From contig JAGPLX010000003.1 in assembly GCA_018053185.1 (NCBI GenBank), positions 1 to 64,000 of the forward strand: a DNA stretch of 64,000 bases. The letters run 5' to 3'. Each line of letters begins with the position of its first letter. Positions within the stretch are counted from its first letter, which is position 1. Position numbers and translations under genes: made by a program. This DNA comes from Syntrophobacteraceae bacterium (GTDB lineage Bacteria > Desulfobacterota > Syntrophobacteria > Syntrophobacterales > Syntrophobacteraceae). Positions 44,747-54,611 of the stretch are shown here, piece by piece. The notes beneath the pieces are model-generated. The model saw only the letters and a program-made list of their open reading frames with translations, did not search any database and was not told the DNA's origin.

Positions 44747-45178
44747 CTAAATGGAATAGAGCCTCTCAGGTTCGACGACCGTAACCCCCTGTTCGGTGAG
44801 CACCTTCACCGCCTCCTCGAGATTGTCGAATCGAAAGATGATGACAGCATTGCTTCCGCTCTGCTGAACAAAGGCATACATGTACTCGACGTTCACATCG
44901 GCCCGGGACAGAACTTCCAGGATGCGATGCAGCCCTCCGGGACGATCCTCGACCTCCACGGCGACCACGTCTGTTTTTCCCACGGTGAAACCATGGGTCT
45001 TTAGAGCTTCCTTGGCCTTATTGTTGTCATTGACGATCAGCCGCAGAATTCCGAAATCCGAGGTGTCCGCCAGGGACAAAGCCCTTATGTTGACCCCGGC
45101 CTCCTTGAGGATTCGAGTCACTTCCGCAAGTCTTCCCGTTTTATTCTCCAAAAAGACCGAGATTTGTTCCATTCTCAT
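44747..45178 (-). CDS. Tandem ACT-domain protein
   Basis: A 143-residue protein made only of two ACT domains: [45 protein letters not shown] (about 3-50) and [33 protein letters not shown] (about 72-105). Such proteins bind amino acids and commonly sit next to phenylacetate-CoA ligase genes in anaerobes. It lies 21 bases after paaK on the same strand, so the two form an operon; sensing an aromatic or branched amino acid is a reasonable guess. Confidence 0.92.
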   Translation of the reverse strand: MRMEQISVFLENKTGRLAEVTRILKEAGVNIRALSLADTSDFGILRLIVNDNNKAKEALKTHGFTVGKTDVVAVEVEDRPGGLHRILEVLSRADVNVEYMYAFVQQSGSNAVIIFRFDNLEEAVKVLTEQGVTVVEPERLYSI

Positions 45179-45199
45179 GGTCTTGTCCCCTTTTTCCGC

Positions 45200-46501
45200 C
45201 TAGAATTTCCGATTGTCGATGACCGTTTGAGCCTTTCCTTCACTGCGAACGATGGCCTTCGGTTCCACGAGCTTCACCGTTGCCGACACGCCCAGGGATT
45301 CCTTGATGTTCTTGGAGATCTTTCTCTCCAGCGCCTGCAACTTCCGGACTTCGTCTGAAAAGGTCGCCTCCCCGACTTCGACCATGACGGTCAGGGTATC
45401 CAGATTGCCCTCCCGTTCCACCAGCAACTGATAATGGGGCTCGACCTCCTCGATCTCCATCAGGACATTCTCGATCTGAGAGGGGAATACGTTCACTCCC
45501 CGGATGATGAGCATGTCGTCCGTCCGACCGCTCACCCGGTTCATGCGAACATGGGACCGACCACAGACACAGGGTTCGGAGATGAGGGACGTGACGTCCC
45601 GAGTGCGGTATCGGATCACCGGAAAGGCTTCCTTGGTGATGGTCGTGAACACCAGTTCCCCTACCTCTCCGTGGGGAAGTGGCTCACCGGTATCGGGGTT
45701 GATGATTTCGGGGATGAAATGGTCCTCGTAGACATGAAGCCCCCTCTTGGCCTCCATGCATTCCATGGAAACCCCCGGTCCCATTACCTCGCTCAATCCA
45801 TAGATGTCCAAGGCCACAAGATGAAGCTTTCGCTCGATTTCCTCCCTCATGCGCTCCGACCAGGGTTCCCCACCAAAGATGCCTGCTTTGAAGCTCAGAT
45901 CACTGGAATCGATCCCAGTTTCGGCGGCCACCTCCGCCAGATGCAGGGCATAAGACGGTGTACAGGTGAGGATGGTGGGGCGGAAATCCTTCATGATCAT
46001 GATCTGTCGCTTGGTATTGCCCCCTGAAATGGGAATAACCGAGGCACCCAATCGTTCTGCACCGTAGTGAATCCCCAACCCCCCCGTAAACAGGCCATAA
46101 CCGTAAGCATTATGAATGATGTCCCCTCGGGTGCCTCCTCCCGCAGCCAGGGACCGAGCCATCAATTCCGCCCATGTGTGGACGTCTCTGGCGGTATATC
46201 CGGCCACGACAGGTTTTCCCGTGGTTCCCGAGGAGGCGTGAATGCGGACCACGTTGTCCATGGGAACAGCGAACATCCCGAAGGGGTAATTGTCCCTCAG
46301 ATCCTGCTTGGTGGTGAAAGGCAATCGCTTGAGGTCTTTTAGGGATTTGACGTCGCACGGGAGAACTCCGGCTTCCTGAAACCTCTTCCGATAGAACGGG
46401 ACCGTGGCGTACACCCTTTCCACAACCGCCTGCAGGCGTCTCAACTGGATAGCTTCCAATGCTTCGCGAGGCAACGTCTCAAACTCGATATCGTAGATCA
46501 T
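45200..46501 (-). CDS. paaK: Phenylacetate-CoA ligase
   Basis: A 433-residue adenylate-forming enzyme that makes phenylacetyl-CoA (or a related aryl-CoA) from acid, ATP and CoA. Motifs: [28 protein letters not shown], with the ATP loop SSGTTGKP near residues 90-97; [45 protein letters not shown]; and the C-terminal [20 protein letters not shown]. It starts at ATG 46501, with GGAGGT nine bases upstream. It is followed by the ACT gene and preceded by a leader with two terminator-like hairpins, which suggests conditional expression. Anaerobes use it in aromatic amino acid breakdown. Confidence 0.95.
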   Translation of the reverse strand: MIYDIEFETLPREALEAIQLRRLQAVVERVYATVPFYRKRFQEAGVLPCDVKSLKDLKRLPFTTKQDLRDNYPFGMFAVPMDNVVRIHASSGTTGKPVVAGYTARDVHTWAELMARSLAAGGGTRGDIIHNAYGYGLFTGGLGIHYGAERLGASVIPISGGNTKRQIMIMKDFRPTILTCTPSYALHLAEVAAETGIDSSDLSFKAGIFGGEPWSERMREEIERKLHLVALDIYGLSEVMGPGVSMECMEAKRGLHVYEDHFIPEIINPDTGEPLPHGEVGELVFTTITKEAFPVIRYRTRDVTSLISEPCVCGRSHVRMNRVSGRTDDMLIIRGVNVFPSQIENVLMEIEEVEPHYQLLVEREGNLDTLTVMVEVGEATFSDEVRKLQALERKISKNIKESLGVSATVKLVEPKAIVRSEGKAQTVIDNRKF

Positions 46502-46537
46502 CCGCCATCGACCTCCTTCCTCCCTGTCCCACTCCAC

Positions 46538-46570
46538 AAAAAAAGCCGCGGTTTGGAAATCCACGGCTTT
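46538..46570 (-). terminator. Terminator 36 bases before the paaK start
   Basis: On the minus strand, GCCGTGG ... CCGCGGC forms a hairpin followed by TTTTTTT. It lies between the TPR gene and paaK, and there is hardly room for a promoter between it and the paaK start, so it may be an attenuator. Confidence 0.75.
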
Positions 46571-46572
46571 CC

Positions 46573-46614
46573 TCATACAAAGAACCCATGGGTTCCGCTC
46601 CTTCGCCCACCCAT
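46573..46614 (-). promoter_or_regulatory. Possible leader peptide frame before the paaK attenuator
   Basis: A 13-residue frame, [13 protein letters not shown], ends just before the terminator hairpin and contains two adjacent Phe codons. The arrangement resembles amino-acid attenuators, but the frame lacks a good ribosome-binding site and two Phe codons are few. Low confidence. Confidence 0.2.
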
Positions 46615-46667
46615 GGTTTATGTCGTCCGTGCCGGTCTAGGCGTAGCACCCACAGGCCGGAAATTTG

Positions 46668-46704
46668 AAAAAAAAACCTCTGCCTCGGGGAAAACTACGG
46701 CAGG
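46668..46704 (-). terminator. Upstream terminator-like hairpin in the paaK leader
   Basis: On the minus strand, CCTGCC pairs with GGCAGAGG across a 14-base loop and is followed by TTTTTTTTT. It probably ends the TPR gene transcript or forms the first of two control points before paaK. Confidence 0.6.
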
Positions 46705-46743
46705 TCATAAACCCCCTCAAGACGCTGAATTTGCGTGCCTTTC

Positions 46744-46772
46744 CGAATATCGAATCCCCACCCCTCTGTCAA
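46744..46772 (-). promoter_or_regulatory. Candidate sigma70-type promoter for the paaK leader
   Basis: On the minus strand a perfect TTGACA (46772-46767) is followed after exactly 17 bases by TATTCG (46749-46744). It lies right after the TPR gene stop and would produce a 240-base leader containing both hairpins before paaK. Confidence 0.5.
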
Positions 46773-46779
46773 GGAAAAA

Positions 46780-47535
46780 TCAAGACCTGGATTTCTCCCC
46801 TCCCTCCGACGAAGGTATAGGCCGGGGAGAGGAATCCTGAACCCGGGTTCCGGACCTCAGAGCAGCCAGTTCCTCGGAAAGCAGCGGGGCTGAAGGATAG
46901 GGTCCCGGTGCATTCAGCGCCTTCTCCAGCTGCTCCATAGCTTTTGGATAATCCCCCTTGCCTTCGTAGATTTTTGCCAGGTGCCATTCGATCTCACGGC
47001 CGATCCCTTGTAAAGAATCCTTGTTCAAAAGAGTCCACTGGGCCAAAGCCTCGTCGGCCTTTCCCATCTCCTGGTAAATCAGGGCCAGTTGGTATCTCGC
47101 AAGGTCGAAAAGAGGTGATTTCGGGCCCGCTTCCTCGATGGCGGCAGTTGCCGCATTCAGTGCCCTGTCGTAACGCTTGAGGAGAAAACAGGCTTTGGCA
47201 AGATCCATCTGGGCGTTCACCCGTGCCCTGGTTCCACCATGTTCGGCAATGAACTTCTCGATCTCGGGGATCACGCCTTCCCACCTCCCGACATCCGCAT
47301 TCTCATCATCGGGAAATTGGGCGGAAATTCCGGCATACCTTTCTCCCGCCCGGCGTTCCTTGGACCTGGCATGGGACGCGAACAGCCAGAACCCGGCCAG
47401 GGCCACGACCAAAACGGCCAGGCTCCCGTAAGTCCAGGCGCGATTTCGATCCAGGAAATTGCGCACGCCCTCGAATATCCCGACCACCTCGTCTCCGCGA
47501 TCGACCTCTCGCCTAGGAGCTCGTATCTTCGTCAT
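46780..47535 (-). CDS. TPR-containing membrane-anchored protein (YfgM-like)
   Basis: A 251-residue protein from ATG 47535 (a GTG two codons earlier is possible). The N terminus is cytoplasmic, a single helix lies near residues 34-54 (WTYGSLAVLVVALAGFWLFAS), and the outer part has tetratricopeptide-like helices (ARVNAQMDLAKACFLLKRYDRALNAATAAIEEAG, YQLALIYQEMGKADEALAQW, EIEWHLAKIYEGKGDYPKAMEQLEKAL). This matches the YfgM/TPR_21 type that assists secreted protein folding at the SecYEG translocon. The C-terminal 25 residues are Ser/Gly-rich. Function is inferred from topology. Confidence 0.8.
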   Translation of the reverse strand: MTKIRAPRREVDRGDEVVGIFEGVRNFLDRNRAWTYGSLAVLVVALAGFWLFASHARSKERRAGERYAGISAQFPDDENADVGRWEGVIPEIEKFIAEHGGTRARVNAQMDLAKACFLLKRYDRALNAATAAIEEAGPKSPLFDLARYQLALIYQEMGKADEALAQWTLLNKDSLQGIGREIEWHLAKIYEGKGDYPKAMEQLEKALNAPGPYPSAPLLSEELAALRSGTRVQDSSPRPIPSSEGGEKSRS

Positions 47536-47844
47536 TCCCACGAACTGTCACCTCACGTGGTTCGCCCGCAGCACCCTTCAATCTCTCCCACTCCAAAGGA
47601 ACGGCTCCCGCGGCACCCCGACCTCCCGAAGAAACCCGAAAAACCCGGCCTTTGTCATGGGTTCGACACCGCCGGATTTCAGATTTGCAGTGATGATCGT
47701 CGAAAGAGCCTCGTTCGGGCATCCTTCCCGTGTGGTCTCCTTACACGAGGTTTCCTCCACAAGTCAAGGGTCCCCTCCGGGCATAAGAGAAGATTTTCCT
47801 CCTCCCCTGTCCGAGTGTCCGAGATGGCCTTCGAGGGGTCATCT
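47536..47844. other. Gene-free stretch before the TPR gene
   Basis: About 310 bases with no plausible coding frame. It should carry the TPR gene promoter. Confidence 0.4.
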
Positions 47845-48459
47845 TCATCCCCTTTCCAGCACCTTCCGTTCTATCTCCTGCAATTCCTCCCGGCTCATGC
47901 CGACCTGAAGAGAAAAACTTTCACTTTCCATGGCTTCGATGAGACCCTCCCGGTACACGGCGATCCAGAACAGAAGGCTTTCCGCGGCAGGATTCTTCAC
48001 ATGAATGACCCCCGGGTCCTCCACGTAGAGTTCTCCTTTGAAGATCCCCCTCAACCATTCCAGTGCCTCCCGACCCTTCCCTCTGCGTTTCTCCCCGTGA
48101 GCTTCCAAGTAGTAGAGGGTGATCTGCTTCCGGCCGTTGGAAGACAAGGACAGGCTCATCTGCCCATGGAAACGGCCGGGTTTCTCGAACTCCAGGATTT
48201 CCATGGGGCCGAAACCCTTGAGAATGGTCAACAGCTCCTTCACGGAAAGGCTACCGTAAGCTGCTTTCCAGGTGGCTCCCTTCCATTCGATTTCGGCCAC
48301 AGTTCCCAACTCCACATTTGGATTTCCAGGGTTCTTCGTCAGGAGGCTCGACAGGATCGGCTGCCCTGAATCCGTTCCTTGGCTTTCGCCACTGCACAGT
48401 ACAAGTCTTCCTTCCAGGAAGGAGCCCTCTCCGTGGGATTCCTTTCCACGGCCCCACAA
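47845..48459 (-). CDS. Hypothetical protein, possibly decayed at the N terminus
   Basis: A 204-codon frame from TTG 48459. From about residue 45 the sequence looks like folded protein (ELGTVAEIEWKGATWKAAYGSLSVKELLTILKGFG, FHGQMSLSLSSNGRKQITLYYLEA), and it ends in a charged helix (SREELQEIERKVLERG). I recognise no family. The first 40 codons look odd. A second minus-strand frame (48629 to 48339, starting MPDKEGLLRKLHEVCPEIEQ) also looks coding but has one in-frame TGA, so the gene may have a mutated, frameshifted beginning. Confidence 0.45.
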   Translation of the reverse strand: MWGRGKESHGEGSFLEGRLVLCSGESQGTDSGQPILSSLLTKNPGNPNVELGTVAEIEWKGATWKAAYGSLSVKELLTILKGFGPMEILEFEKPGRFHGQMSLSLSSNGRKQITLYYLEAHGEKRRGKGREALEWLRGIFKGELYVEDPGVIHVKNPAAESLLFWIAVYREGLIEAMESESFSLQVGMSREELQEIERKVLERG

Positions 48460-48689
48460 TGGATTCGCACGGAGCTCAAGGGAGGGCTTTTTCGAAAGCA
48501 GTCCCTGCTTTCAAAGAAGACCACTCAATATCGACTTCCCTTCCCCAAAACAATGGGGTAGAGCCCCAGTTGTTCGATTTCCGGGCAGACTTCATGGAGC
48601 TTCCTCAGCAGTCCCTCTTTATCCGGCATCTTGACCGGCGTTGCACCTGTTTCTCGATGACAGGAACTCGGTCTCATCACGGCACCTGC

Positions 48690-49259
48690 TCATGGGTGAG
48701 GGTTTCGGTTGGAAAGGGGTGCAAAGTCAAACAAGGACCGGGATCTCAACTGGCGGATGGCTTCATAGAGCGCGACTCCCACCGTTGTGGAAAGGTTGAG
48801 GCTTCTCACGCGGGTCCTGTCCATAGGAACTCGCAGCAGATTCTCTCCCGCGGTCTGCAAAACCTCGGCAGGCAGGCCCCGGGTCTCCGATCCGAACAAA
48901 AGGCAGTCCCCGGCACGGAATCCAAAACTGCAGTAGTCTCGGGGGGCATGAGCCGAAAAGCACACCCACCTGTATCGGTGAAGCTCCCGGCGCATGGATT
49001 CAATACAAGGATGGATCTTCAGCAGCACATGCCGCCAATAGTCCAGTCCGGCCCTTTTGAGGTGACGATCCGTGAGGAAGAACCCCAGGGGTTCCACAAG
49101 ATGGAGAGGAGTGTGCGTGGCGGCGCACGTCCTGGCGATATTGCCGGTGTTTTGGGGAATCTCCGGTTCAATGAGCACTACCCGAAGTGGAAAAACCTTC
49201 TCTCCGCTCTGGTCTTCCTGGGTCACGAGCCCCGTCTCCCTCTCACCACGAATCCGCAT
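48690..49259 (-). CDS. trmL: tRNA (cytidine(34)-2'-O)-methyltransferase, TrmL-like
   Basis: A SPOUT-fold methyltransferase. Motif 1 is VVLIEPEIPQNTGNIARTCAAT, followed by LHLVEPLGFFL, AGLDYWRH, CLLFGSETRGLP and the knot motif VRSLNLSTTVGVALYEAIRQL. This matches TrmL, which methylates the wobble ribose of certain tRNA-Leu. The core is about 155 residues; the 189-residue product from ATG 49259 has about 25 extra N-terminal residues, so a later start (GTG near residue 12) is also possible. Confidence 0.9.
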   Translation of the reverse strand: MRIRGERETGLVTQEDQSGEKVFPLRVVLIEPEIPQNTGNIARTCAATHTPLHLVEPLGFFLTDRHLKRAGLDYWRHVLLKIHPCIESMRRELHRYRWVCFSAHAPRDYCSFGFRAGDCLLFGSETRGLPAEVLQTAGENLLRVPMDRTRVRSLNLSTTVGVALYEAIRQLRSRSLFDFAPLSNRNPHP

Positions 49260-49870
49260 CCGCCGGGATTGAGTCAGACCGCTGGGAAGGAGGAGGGCAT
49301 CCGGCCCATCCCCGGTGGGTGATAGCACCCGTTCTCGAAACCGGCGAACCGGATTTCATCGAGGTGATCCACATATTGTAACCCATCCCCTCCGGACCAT
49401 GCGATTCTCAGAGACCTCCCTCTTCCGGATCAAGTCGGTCTGCCGGTCCAAAGGGAGAGAATCCTCCTGTAGGACAGAACAATCCTTCCCAGGCAATCCT
49501 TCGCCTGGGATGAAGGGCTTCCGGTGCTGCTGAAGTTCCAGGTTTGCACAAGATTCGAAATGGATATGAGATGAAAACGCACGAGATTGAACTATTACCA
49601 CAAAATTGCCCAAAGCCGAAGTTGAAAGTGCCCCACCTCGAAACTTTTTTCCCCTACCCCCACCCACATCCATCCCCTGGACCGCCGGATTTCTCATCTA
49701 GAATCGAAGGGCTCTTCGATCCATTCTCACCCTGCTCGCGTCAGAAAGAGGCAACATCCCGGTTTCCCCGGACAACACCCCCAGGATGAGGAGGCATCAC
49801 CTCTTGTTTGTCGAGGTCCACCAAGTTCCGAGGGTGGGACCTGCTCACTATCCCAAGTCTTGTGATGTCT
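49260..49870. other. Gene-free stretch between trmL and the thi-operon hydrolase
   Basis: About 610 bases. A hairpin (CCCAGGC ... GCCTGGG) near 49488-49513 could be a terminator, though it has no T run. Open frames here are not protein-like. Confidence 0.45.
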
Positions 49871-50536
49871 TCAACGACCCGACGTTGGATTTCTTCCTGC
49901 GTCATCGGCACAGAAATAGCGCCCGAGGAATTTCAGGAGCCTGTCCGTCAGCCGCCTTTCCAGCCCCCAATAGAAGTGGTCGCACCCAGGCAGAATCTGT
50001 AACTCTGCCATCTCATGATTCTTTCCAACGACGTCGAACCAGGAACGTAGAGTGTCCGTCGAGCAGAACTCATCCTCATCTCCAGCCGCCACCAACACGG
50101 GGCAGGAGGGGAATCGAAGCTTTCCAAAGTCAATGAGATTCAGGGGAGGGGAGATGAGGATGAGGGATGCGGGTTCCAGTCCTTGTGAGACGGCCTGGAG
50201 TGCAATCCAGGCCCCGTACGAATAGCCCGTCAGGTGGATCAACCCTTTGGTTTTCGTGGACAAATGGGAGGCAACGCCAAGGAGGTCCAGGGTTTCCCCC
50301 CGGCCGTGAGTGTGACTTCCCCCACTTCGCCCCACACCCCGGAAATTGAACCGAAGAGTTCCCCAGCCCATGCGGGAGAAAGCTCCCTGCACCGCTTCCA
50401 CCACATTGTTGTCCATGCTCCCGCTGTAAAGCGGGTGTGGATGGCAGAGAATGACGGTGTGCCCTCCCGCCCCTTTCTCCCATCGCGCTTCCAGGAGGAT
50501 CCCCTCCGAAGGAATCATCAGCCTCTCTTCCGCCAT
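49871..50536 (-). CDS. Alpha/beta hydrolase (COG2945-like)
   Basis: A 221-residue protein from ATG 50536, with AGGA eight bases upstream. It has the fold marks VILCHPHPLYSGSMDNNVV, LRFNFRGVGRSGG, the nucleophile elbow GYSYGAW (Ser in G-Y-S-Y-G), the acid in VAAGDEDEFC and a His in GCDHFYWG. This is the KANL3/Tex30 or COG2945-type hydrolase, whose substrate is unknown. It is the last gene of the thi run, five bases after thiD. Confidence 0.85.
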   Translation of the reverse strand: MAEERLMIPSEGILLEARWEKGAGGHTVILCHPHPLYSGSMDNNVVEAVQGAFSRMGWGTLRFNFRGVGRSGGSHTHGRGETLDLLGVASHLSTKTKGLIHLTGYSYGAWIALQAVSQGLEPASLILISPPLNLIDFGKLRFPSCPVLVAAGDEDEFCSTDTLRSWFDVVGKNHEMAELQILPGCDHFYWGLERRLTDRLLKFLGRYFCADDAGRNPTSGR

Positions 50537-50541
50537 CTTTG

Positions 50542-51402
50542 TCATCCTGATCCCTGGGGGACCTCGCTCCGGGAGTTTTCCGCCGGCGAAGGTCCCCAAC
50601 TCCATCCAGCCATGGAATAGAGGCGGTGAAAATGGTGAACCGGGCCCTGCCCCTTCCCGAGGGGAAGGCCTTCCCGAATGGCTCCCGTGATGTATTCCTT
50701 GGCCTGGAAAACCGAGTCCGCCATCCTGAGGCCCCGGGCCAGCCCGGCCGCAACGGCGGAAGCAAAGGTGCATCCGGTCCCGTGGGTGTGGATCGTCTCG
50801 TATCGAACGTTGGTGAACTGGCGATACTCCCGGCCGTCATAGAGAAGATCCAGTGGAGTCCCCTCCAGATGGCCTCCTTTGATGACCACCATACGTGGGC
50901 CGAAGTCCAGGATCTTCCTTGCCGCTTCCTTCATGTCTTCCAGGTCCCGGACCTTCATGGAAGCCAGACTTTCCGCTTCCTGGAGGTTGGGGGTGACCAC
51001 GGAGGCCAGGGGAAGCAGTTGGTGGATGAGGCCTTCCACGGCGTCGGGACTCAGGAGACGATCCCCGCTCTTGGCCACCATCACCGGATCCACCACCAGG
51101 GACTTGACCCCGAGGCTTCTCAGGTCCTCGGCCACTCGAGAGACGATGGCCGCATTGGCGAGCATGCCGGTCTTGACGGCATCCGCACCGATGTCCGTAA
51201 TGACGGCGTGGATCTGCTCGGAAACGAACCCGGGGTCCACTTCGAAGACGGCACGGACCCCTAACGTATTCTGGGCGGTGAGGGCCGTGACGGCGCTCAT
51301 GCCGTAGACTCCGAGGGCCGCAAAGGTCTTCAAATCCGCCTGGATGCCGGCTCCCCCCCCGGAATCGGACCCGGCAATGGTCAGGGCTCTTGGTATTTTC
51401 AC
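50542..51402 (-). CDS. thiD: Hydroxymethylpyrimidine / phosphomethylpyrimidine kinase
   Basis: A 286-residue kinase making HMP-PP for thiamin synthesis. Family parts: [76 protein letters not shown] and the C-terminal [23 protein letters not shown] 51402 is chosen because AGAGGTGA lies eight bases upstream. The C-terminal ~20 residues extend beyond the usual end. It follows thiL by 16 bases. Confidence 0.93.
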   Translation of the reverse strand: MKIPRALTIAGSDSGGGAGIQADLKTFAALGVYGMSAVTALTAQNTLGVRAVFEVDPGFVSEQIHAVITDIGADAVKTGMLANAAIVSRVAEDLRSLGVKSLVVDPVMVAKSGDRLLSPDAVEGLIHQLLPLASVVTPNLQEAESLASMKVRDLEDMKEAARKILDFGPRMVVIKGGHLEGTPLDLLYDGREYRQFTNVRYETIHTHGTGCTFASAVAAGLARGLRMADSVFQAKEYITGAIREGLPLGKGQGPVHHFHRLYSMAGWSWGPSPAENSRSEVPQGSG

Positions 51403-51418
51403 CGGAAAAATCACCTCT

Positions 51419-52435
51419 TCAACGGAAATGGTCCCATCCACGAGTGTTGCAAAGGGTTTTGAAGCGGTCCTTTTCCGATGTGGAAACGACGACGCCTCTT
51501 TCAACGGCGATAAATCGGCCGATGGGACGGCATGGGGTCCCTGTTTCGTTCAGAACCATCCGCTCGACTTCATCCGCGTGGTCCGCAGCCACCGCAAAGA
51601 GCAGTTCGTAGTCTTCCCCTCCCGTGAGAGCCCATTCCCTAAAGTCTTTGCTGGCCGCGCGGGCCACCTCGATACAGTGGTCGCTGACCGGGAGCTCGGC
51701 CAGCCGGATTTCAGCCCCCACGCCACTGGCTCGGCAGATGTGGCCCACATCGCTCCACAGTCCGTCACTCACATCCACCATGGCGTGGACTTTCCCCGAT
51801 GATGCCAGGCATTGTCCTTCCCGCAAACGGGGTCGAGGGGTGCGGTGCCGTTCCAAAACCGGATCCGCGTGGAAAGGATCGACCTTCAATTCCGGCCTTC
51901 GCATCAGTTCCAAACCGGCCCTCGAGTCCCCGAGAAAGCCGGTTACGAAAACCAGGTCCCCAACCCGGGCTCCACTACGCCGAACAATCCTCTCGGGATC
52001 CGCTTTGCCCATGAGGAAAAGATCGATCACCATCCGGGAGGAAATGGCGCTCGTATTTCCGCCTACAATGGCCCCCCCGCCCTCGGAAATCTGCTCCTGC
52101 ATTCCACCGTAGAGCTCCTCAACGAATTCCACGTCCGTGTCTTGCGGCAGTGCCAGGGAAACCAGGGCCCAGGCAGGAACCCCCCCCATGGCAGCAATGT
52201 CGCTCACGTTGATGGCCACCACCTTCCGACCCAGCTGGCGTGGAGTAGTCCAGGAACGGCAAAAGTGTACCTCTTCCACCTGAATATCGCAGGTCGCGAG
52301 CAGGACCTCCCGGGGCGAAACCTGCAAAACGGCCACGTCATCGCCGATGCCGACCAGCACCCCGGCAGAATGGCGGGGCAACAAGCCGGCTATTCTGGAA
52401 ATCAAGCCAAACTCGCCAATGTCCGCGACCTTCAT
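51419..52435 (-). CDS. thiL: Thiamine-monophosphate kinase
   Basis: A 338-residue enzyme that phosphorylates thiamin monophosphate to the active pyrophosphate. Motifs: [77 protein letters not shown] and [13 protein letters not shown], the purM-like ATP site with its Asp residues. It starts at ATG 52435, 62 bases after thiE. No TPP riboswitch is seen before the thi genes. Confidence 0.95.
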   Translation of the reverse strand: MKVADIGEFGLISRIAGLLPRHSAGVLVGIGDDVAVLQVSPREVLLATCDIQVEEVHFCRSWTTPRQLGRKVVAINVSDIAAMGGVPAWALVSLALPQDTDVEFVEELYGGMQEQISEGGGAIVGGNTSAISSRMVIDLFLMGKADPERIVRRSGARVGDLVFVTGFLGDSRAGLELMRRPELKVDPFHADPVLERHRTPRPRLREGQCLASSGKVHAMVDVSDGLWSDVGHICRASGVGAEIRLAELPVSDHCIEVARAASKDFREWALTGGEDYELLFAVAADHADEVERMVLNETGTPCRPIGRFIAVERGVVVSTSEKDRFKTLCNTRGWDHFR

Positions 52436-52497
52436 GCTCTTCTCGTGCCTTGTGCCGATTCTCGTTATCCTGTCGATTTTCCGCCCACCCCATAGGG

Positions 52498-53163
52498 TCA
52501 TCCCCCCCGGAGGGATTCCACGGCTTGCCGAATCCGCATCGCCAGGCTCCTGGCTTTCTTCTCGGGGTCCGGCGCGGCCATGACGGCCGAAACCACGCAG
52601 ATTCCCCGAATTCCGCACTCGATGAGCCCTGCCAGGTTGGATTCGTCAATACCGCCGATGGCCACAACCGGAAGCCCGGTCTTTTGCACCAGCTTGCGGG
52701 TGCCTTCGATTCCCAGGGGTGTCTCGTGGTCCGGCTTGGTGGAGGTGGCATAGACCGGCGAGACGGAAAGGTAATCGGCACCGTCCTTTTCCGCCCGGAG
52801 GGCTTCCTCTTCGTCATGGATGCTCACCCCGACGATCTTTCCCGGTCCCAGGATTCGCCTCGCCACGGCTACCGGCATGTCCTCCCGCCCCACGTGAATT
52901 CCGTGAGCATTTACCGCAAGGGCCACATCCAGTCGATCATTTACCAGAAACACCGCACCCTCCTGGCGACAAAGCCGGCAAAGCCTCGAGGCCTCCTCCA
53001 CCATGCGGCGCGTCGAGGCATTCTTCTCACGGTACTGGATCACCCCGGCCCCCCCTCGAATGGCCGCCGCAACGGTTTCCTCAAGAGAGCGGCCTTCCAG
53101 CCAACGGGAGTCGGTAACCACATAGAGAGGCGGGTCCAGGGGCCATAAGGCAGGTCGAGACAT
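52498..53163 (-). CDS. thiE: Thiamine-phosphate synthase
   Basis: A 221-residue TIM-barrel enzyme joining HMP-PP and thiazole phosphate. It has LYVVTDSRWL, GAGVIQYREKNAS, FLVNDRLDVALAVNAHGIHVGREDMPV, GVSIHDEEEA, GADYLSVSPVYATSTKPD and VVAIGGIDESN, covering the pyrophosphate and thiazole binding loops. The start (ATG 53163) lies five bases after the pilU stop, with AAGGAG inside the stop region, so thiamin genes are read through from the pil genes. Confidence 0.95.
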   Translation of the reverse strand: MSRPALWPLDPPLYVVTDSRWLEGRSLEETVAAAIRGGAGVIQYREKNASTRRMVEEASRLCRLCRQEGAVFLVNDRLDVALAVNAHGIHVGREDMPVAVARRILGPGKIVGVSIHDEEEALRAEKDGADYLSVSPVYATSTKPDHETPLGIEGTRKLVQKTGLPVVAIGGIDESNLAGLIECGIRGICVVSAVMAAPDPEKKARSLAMRIRQAVESLRGG

Positions 53164-53168
53164 TCTCC

Positions 53169-54338
53169 TTACTCGATTCTTCTAGCGTATTCCTGATCGA
53201 TTTTCAGCCCCTCGATGTCCGTGGTCTTCTCGCCCCTGGCCGACTTGATCTGGTCGATCCCGCGTTTCACCACCGGCTTCTTGGACGCATAGGCCAGGGC
53301 GGTCTCCTCGCTGATCAAGCCGTCCTGGTAAAGGCGGATAATGCAATAATCGAAAGTCATCCAGCCGAAAGGCGCCGCCTGCTCCATCATCTCGTAGAGG
53401 GTCTTGCCTTCGGATTCACCGTTGATAATGACTTCCCTCACCCGAAGGTTGTTCCCCATGACTTCGAATGCCGCAATCCGGCCTCCTCCTTCCCGTGGAA
53501 GCAACCGCTGGGAAATGGCCCATCGAAGAGTGTCCGCAAGACGTATGCGGATCAGCCGCTCTTCCTCCAACTCGAACATTCCCACTACACGATTGATGGT
53601 CTGGCCGGCATCGATGGTATGGAGGGTCGTCATCACCAGATGGCCCGTTTCGGCGGCGCTCAATCCAATTTCCACCGTCTCCCGGTCCCGCATCTCCCCG
53701 ACCAGGATGACTTTGGGGGCTTGGCGGAGGGCGGCGCGCAGTCCGCCGGCAAAACTGTCGAAGTCCAACCCCAGTTCTCTTTGGTTGAAAGTCGCCTTCT
53801 TCTGCGTGTGCACGAACTCGACGGGATCTTCCAGGGTCACCACATGAACGGGCTTGTGCAAGTTGATTTCGTTGAGAATGGCGGCCAGGGTCGTGGATTT
53901 CCCGCTTCCCGTCGCACCGGTCACCAGCACGATTCCGAACTTCTCCTCGGCGACTTTCTTGAAGGCAGGGGGAAGCCGGAGTTCATCGATGGATGCAATC
54001 CTGGTGGGCAACTGCCGCATGATGATGGAATAGGTCCCCCGCTGGGAGAACACATTGACACGGAAACGGGCCTTGCCCGGTAAATGATAGGAAAGGTCGC
54101 AGGAACCCTGGTTCACGAGGTTCTGAACATTTCTGCGATCCCCGGCGATGAGATTCATGGCGATGCTTTCGGTGTGGAAGGGGGTAAGTTCCTCCGCAAT
54201 CAGGTCCGAACAGACCGTCTTGAGTTGTCCGTCGATTTCCGCCTGCATCGGCTTGCCCACCGTGAAATTGATGTCGGAAGCCGTCGGATTTTCATCCAGG
54301 ATGCGGGTCAGAACATAGTCCAGTTCTTTTCGTCTCAT
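53169..54338 (-). CDS. pilU: PilT/PilU-type pilus retraction ATPase (second copy)
   Basis: A 389-residue hexameric ATPase from ATG 54338. Domains: N-terminal PAS-like half (ASDINFTVGKPM..., YHLPGKARFRVNVF) and a RecA-like half with Walker A GATGSGKSTT, Asp box TLEDPVEFVH, Walker B KVILVGEMRDRET, His box TGHLVMTTLHT and the PilT C-terminal region. The Asp box has VEF rather than IEF. It powers type IV pilus retraction or assists PilT. The PilU label is from context (next to a PilT-like gene) and from sequence divergence. Confidence 0.85.
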   Translation of the reverse strand: MRRKELDYVLTRILDENPTASDINFTVGKPMQAEIDGQLKTVCSDLIAEELTPFHTESIAMNLIAGDRRNVQNLVNQGSCDLSYHLPGKARFRVNVFSQRGTYSIIMRQLPTRIASIDELRLPPAFKKVAEEKFGIVLVTGATGSGKSTTLAAILNEINLHKPVHVVTLEDPVEFVHTQKKATFNQRELGLDFDSFAGGLRAALRQAPKVILVGEMRDRETVEIGLSAAETGHLVMTTLHTIDAGQTINRVVGMFELEEERLIRIRLADTLRWAISQRLLPREGGGRIAAFEVMGNNLRVREVIINGESEGKTLYEMMEQAAPFGWMTFDYCIIRLYQDGLISEETALAYASKKPVVKRGIDQIKSARGEKTTDIEGLKIDQEYARRIE

Positions 54339-54611
54339 GGTCTTTCCCCTGGTCCCCCATGACCTCGAGGGTCCTAATACGAGGATGATGTCGGTGCGGG
54401 AGCGCGGCAATTCAACAGCCTCCCTGTTTTGAATCACCGGTTTTGGATGGAAACGCCTCGTCCTCCCCAGGGTCGGGTCTGGGACCCTCAACGGCCGGAA
54501 AGGCGTAGTACAACCCGGCAAAACCGCACATCCCCCGCCCTACAATTCGGATAAACGGCTGCATCCCCAAAAGTGGGGGATGAATTTTGCCGTACCGTAC
54601 CAGCCCCGCGG

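Noticed and set aside
48525-48629. Selenoprotein with in-frame TGA (MPDKEGLLRKLHEVC frame)
   Set aside because: No redox motif around the TGA and no SECIS-like hairpin right after it; mutation is more likely.
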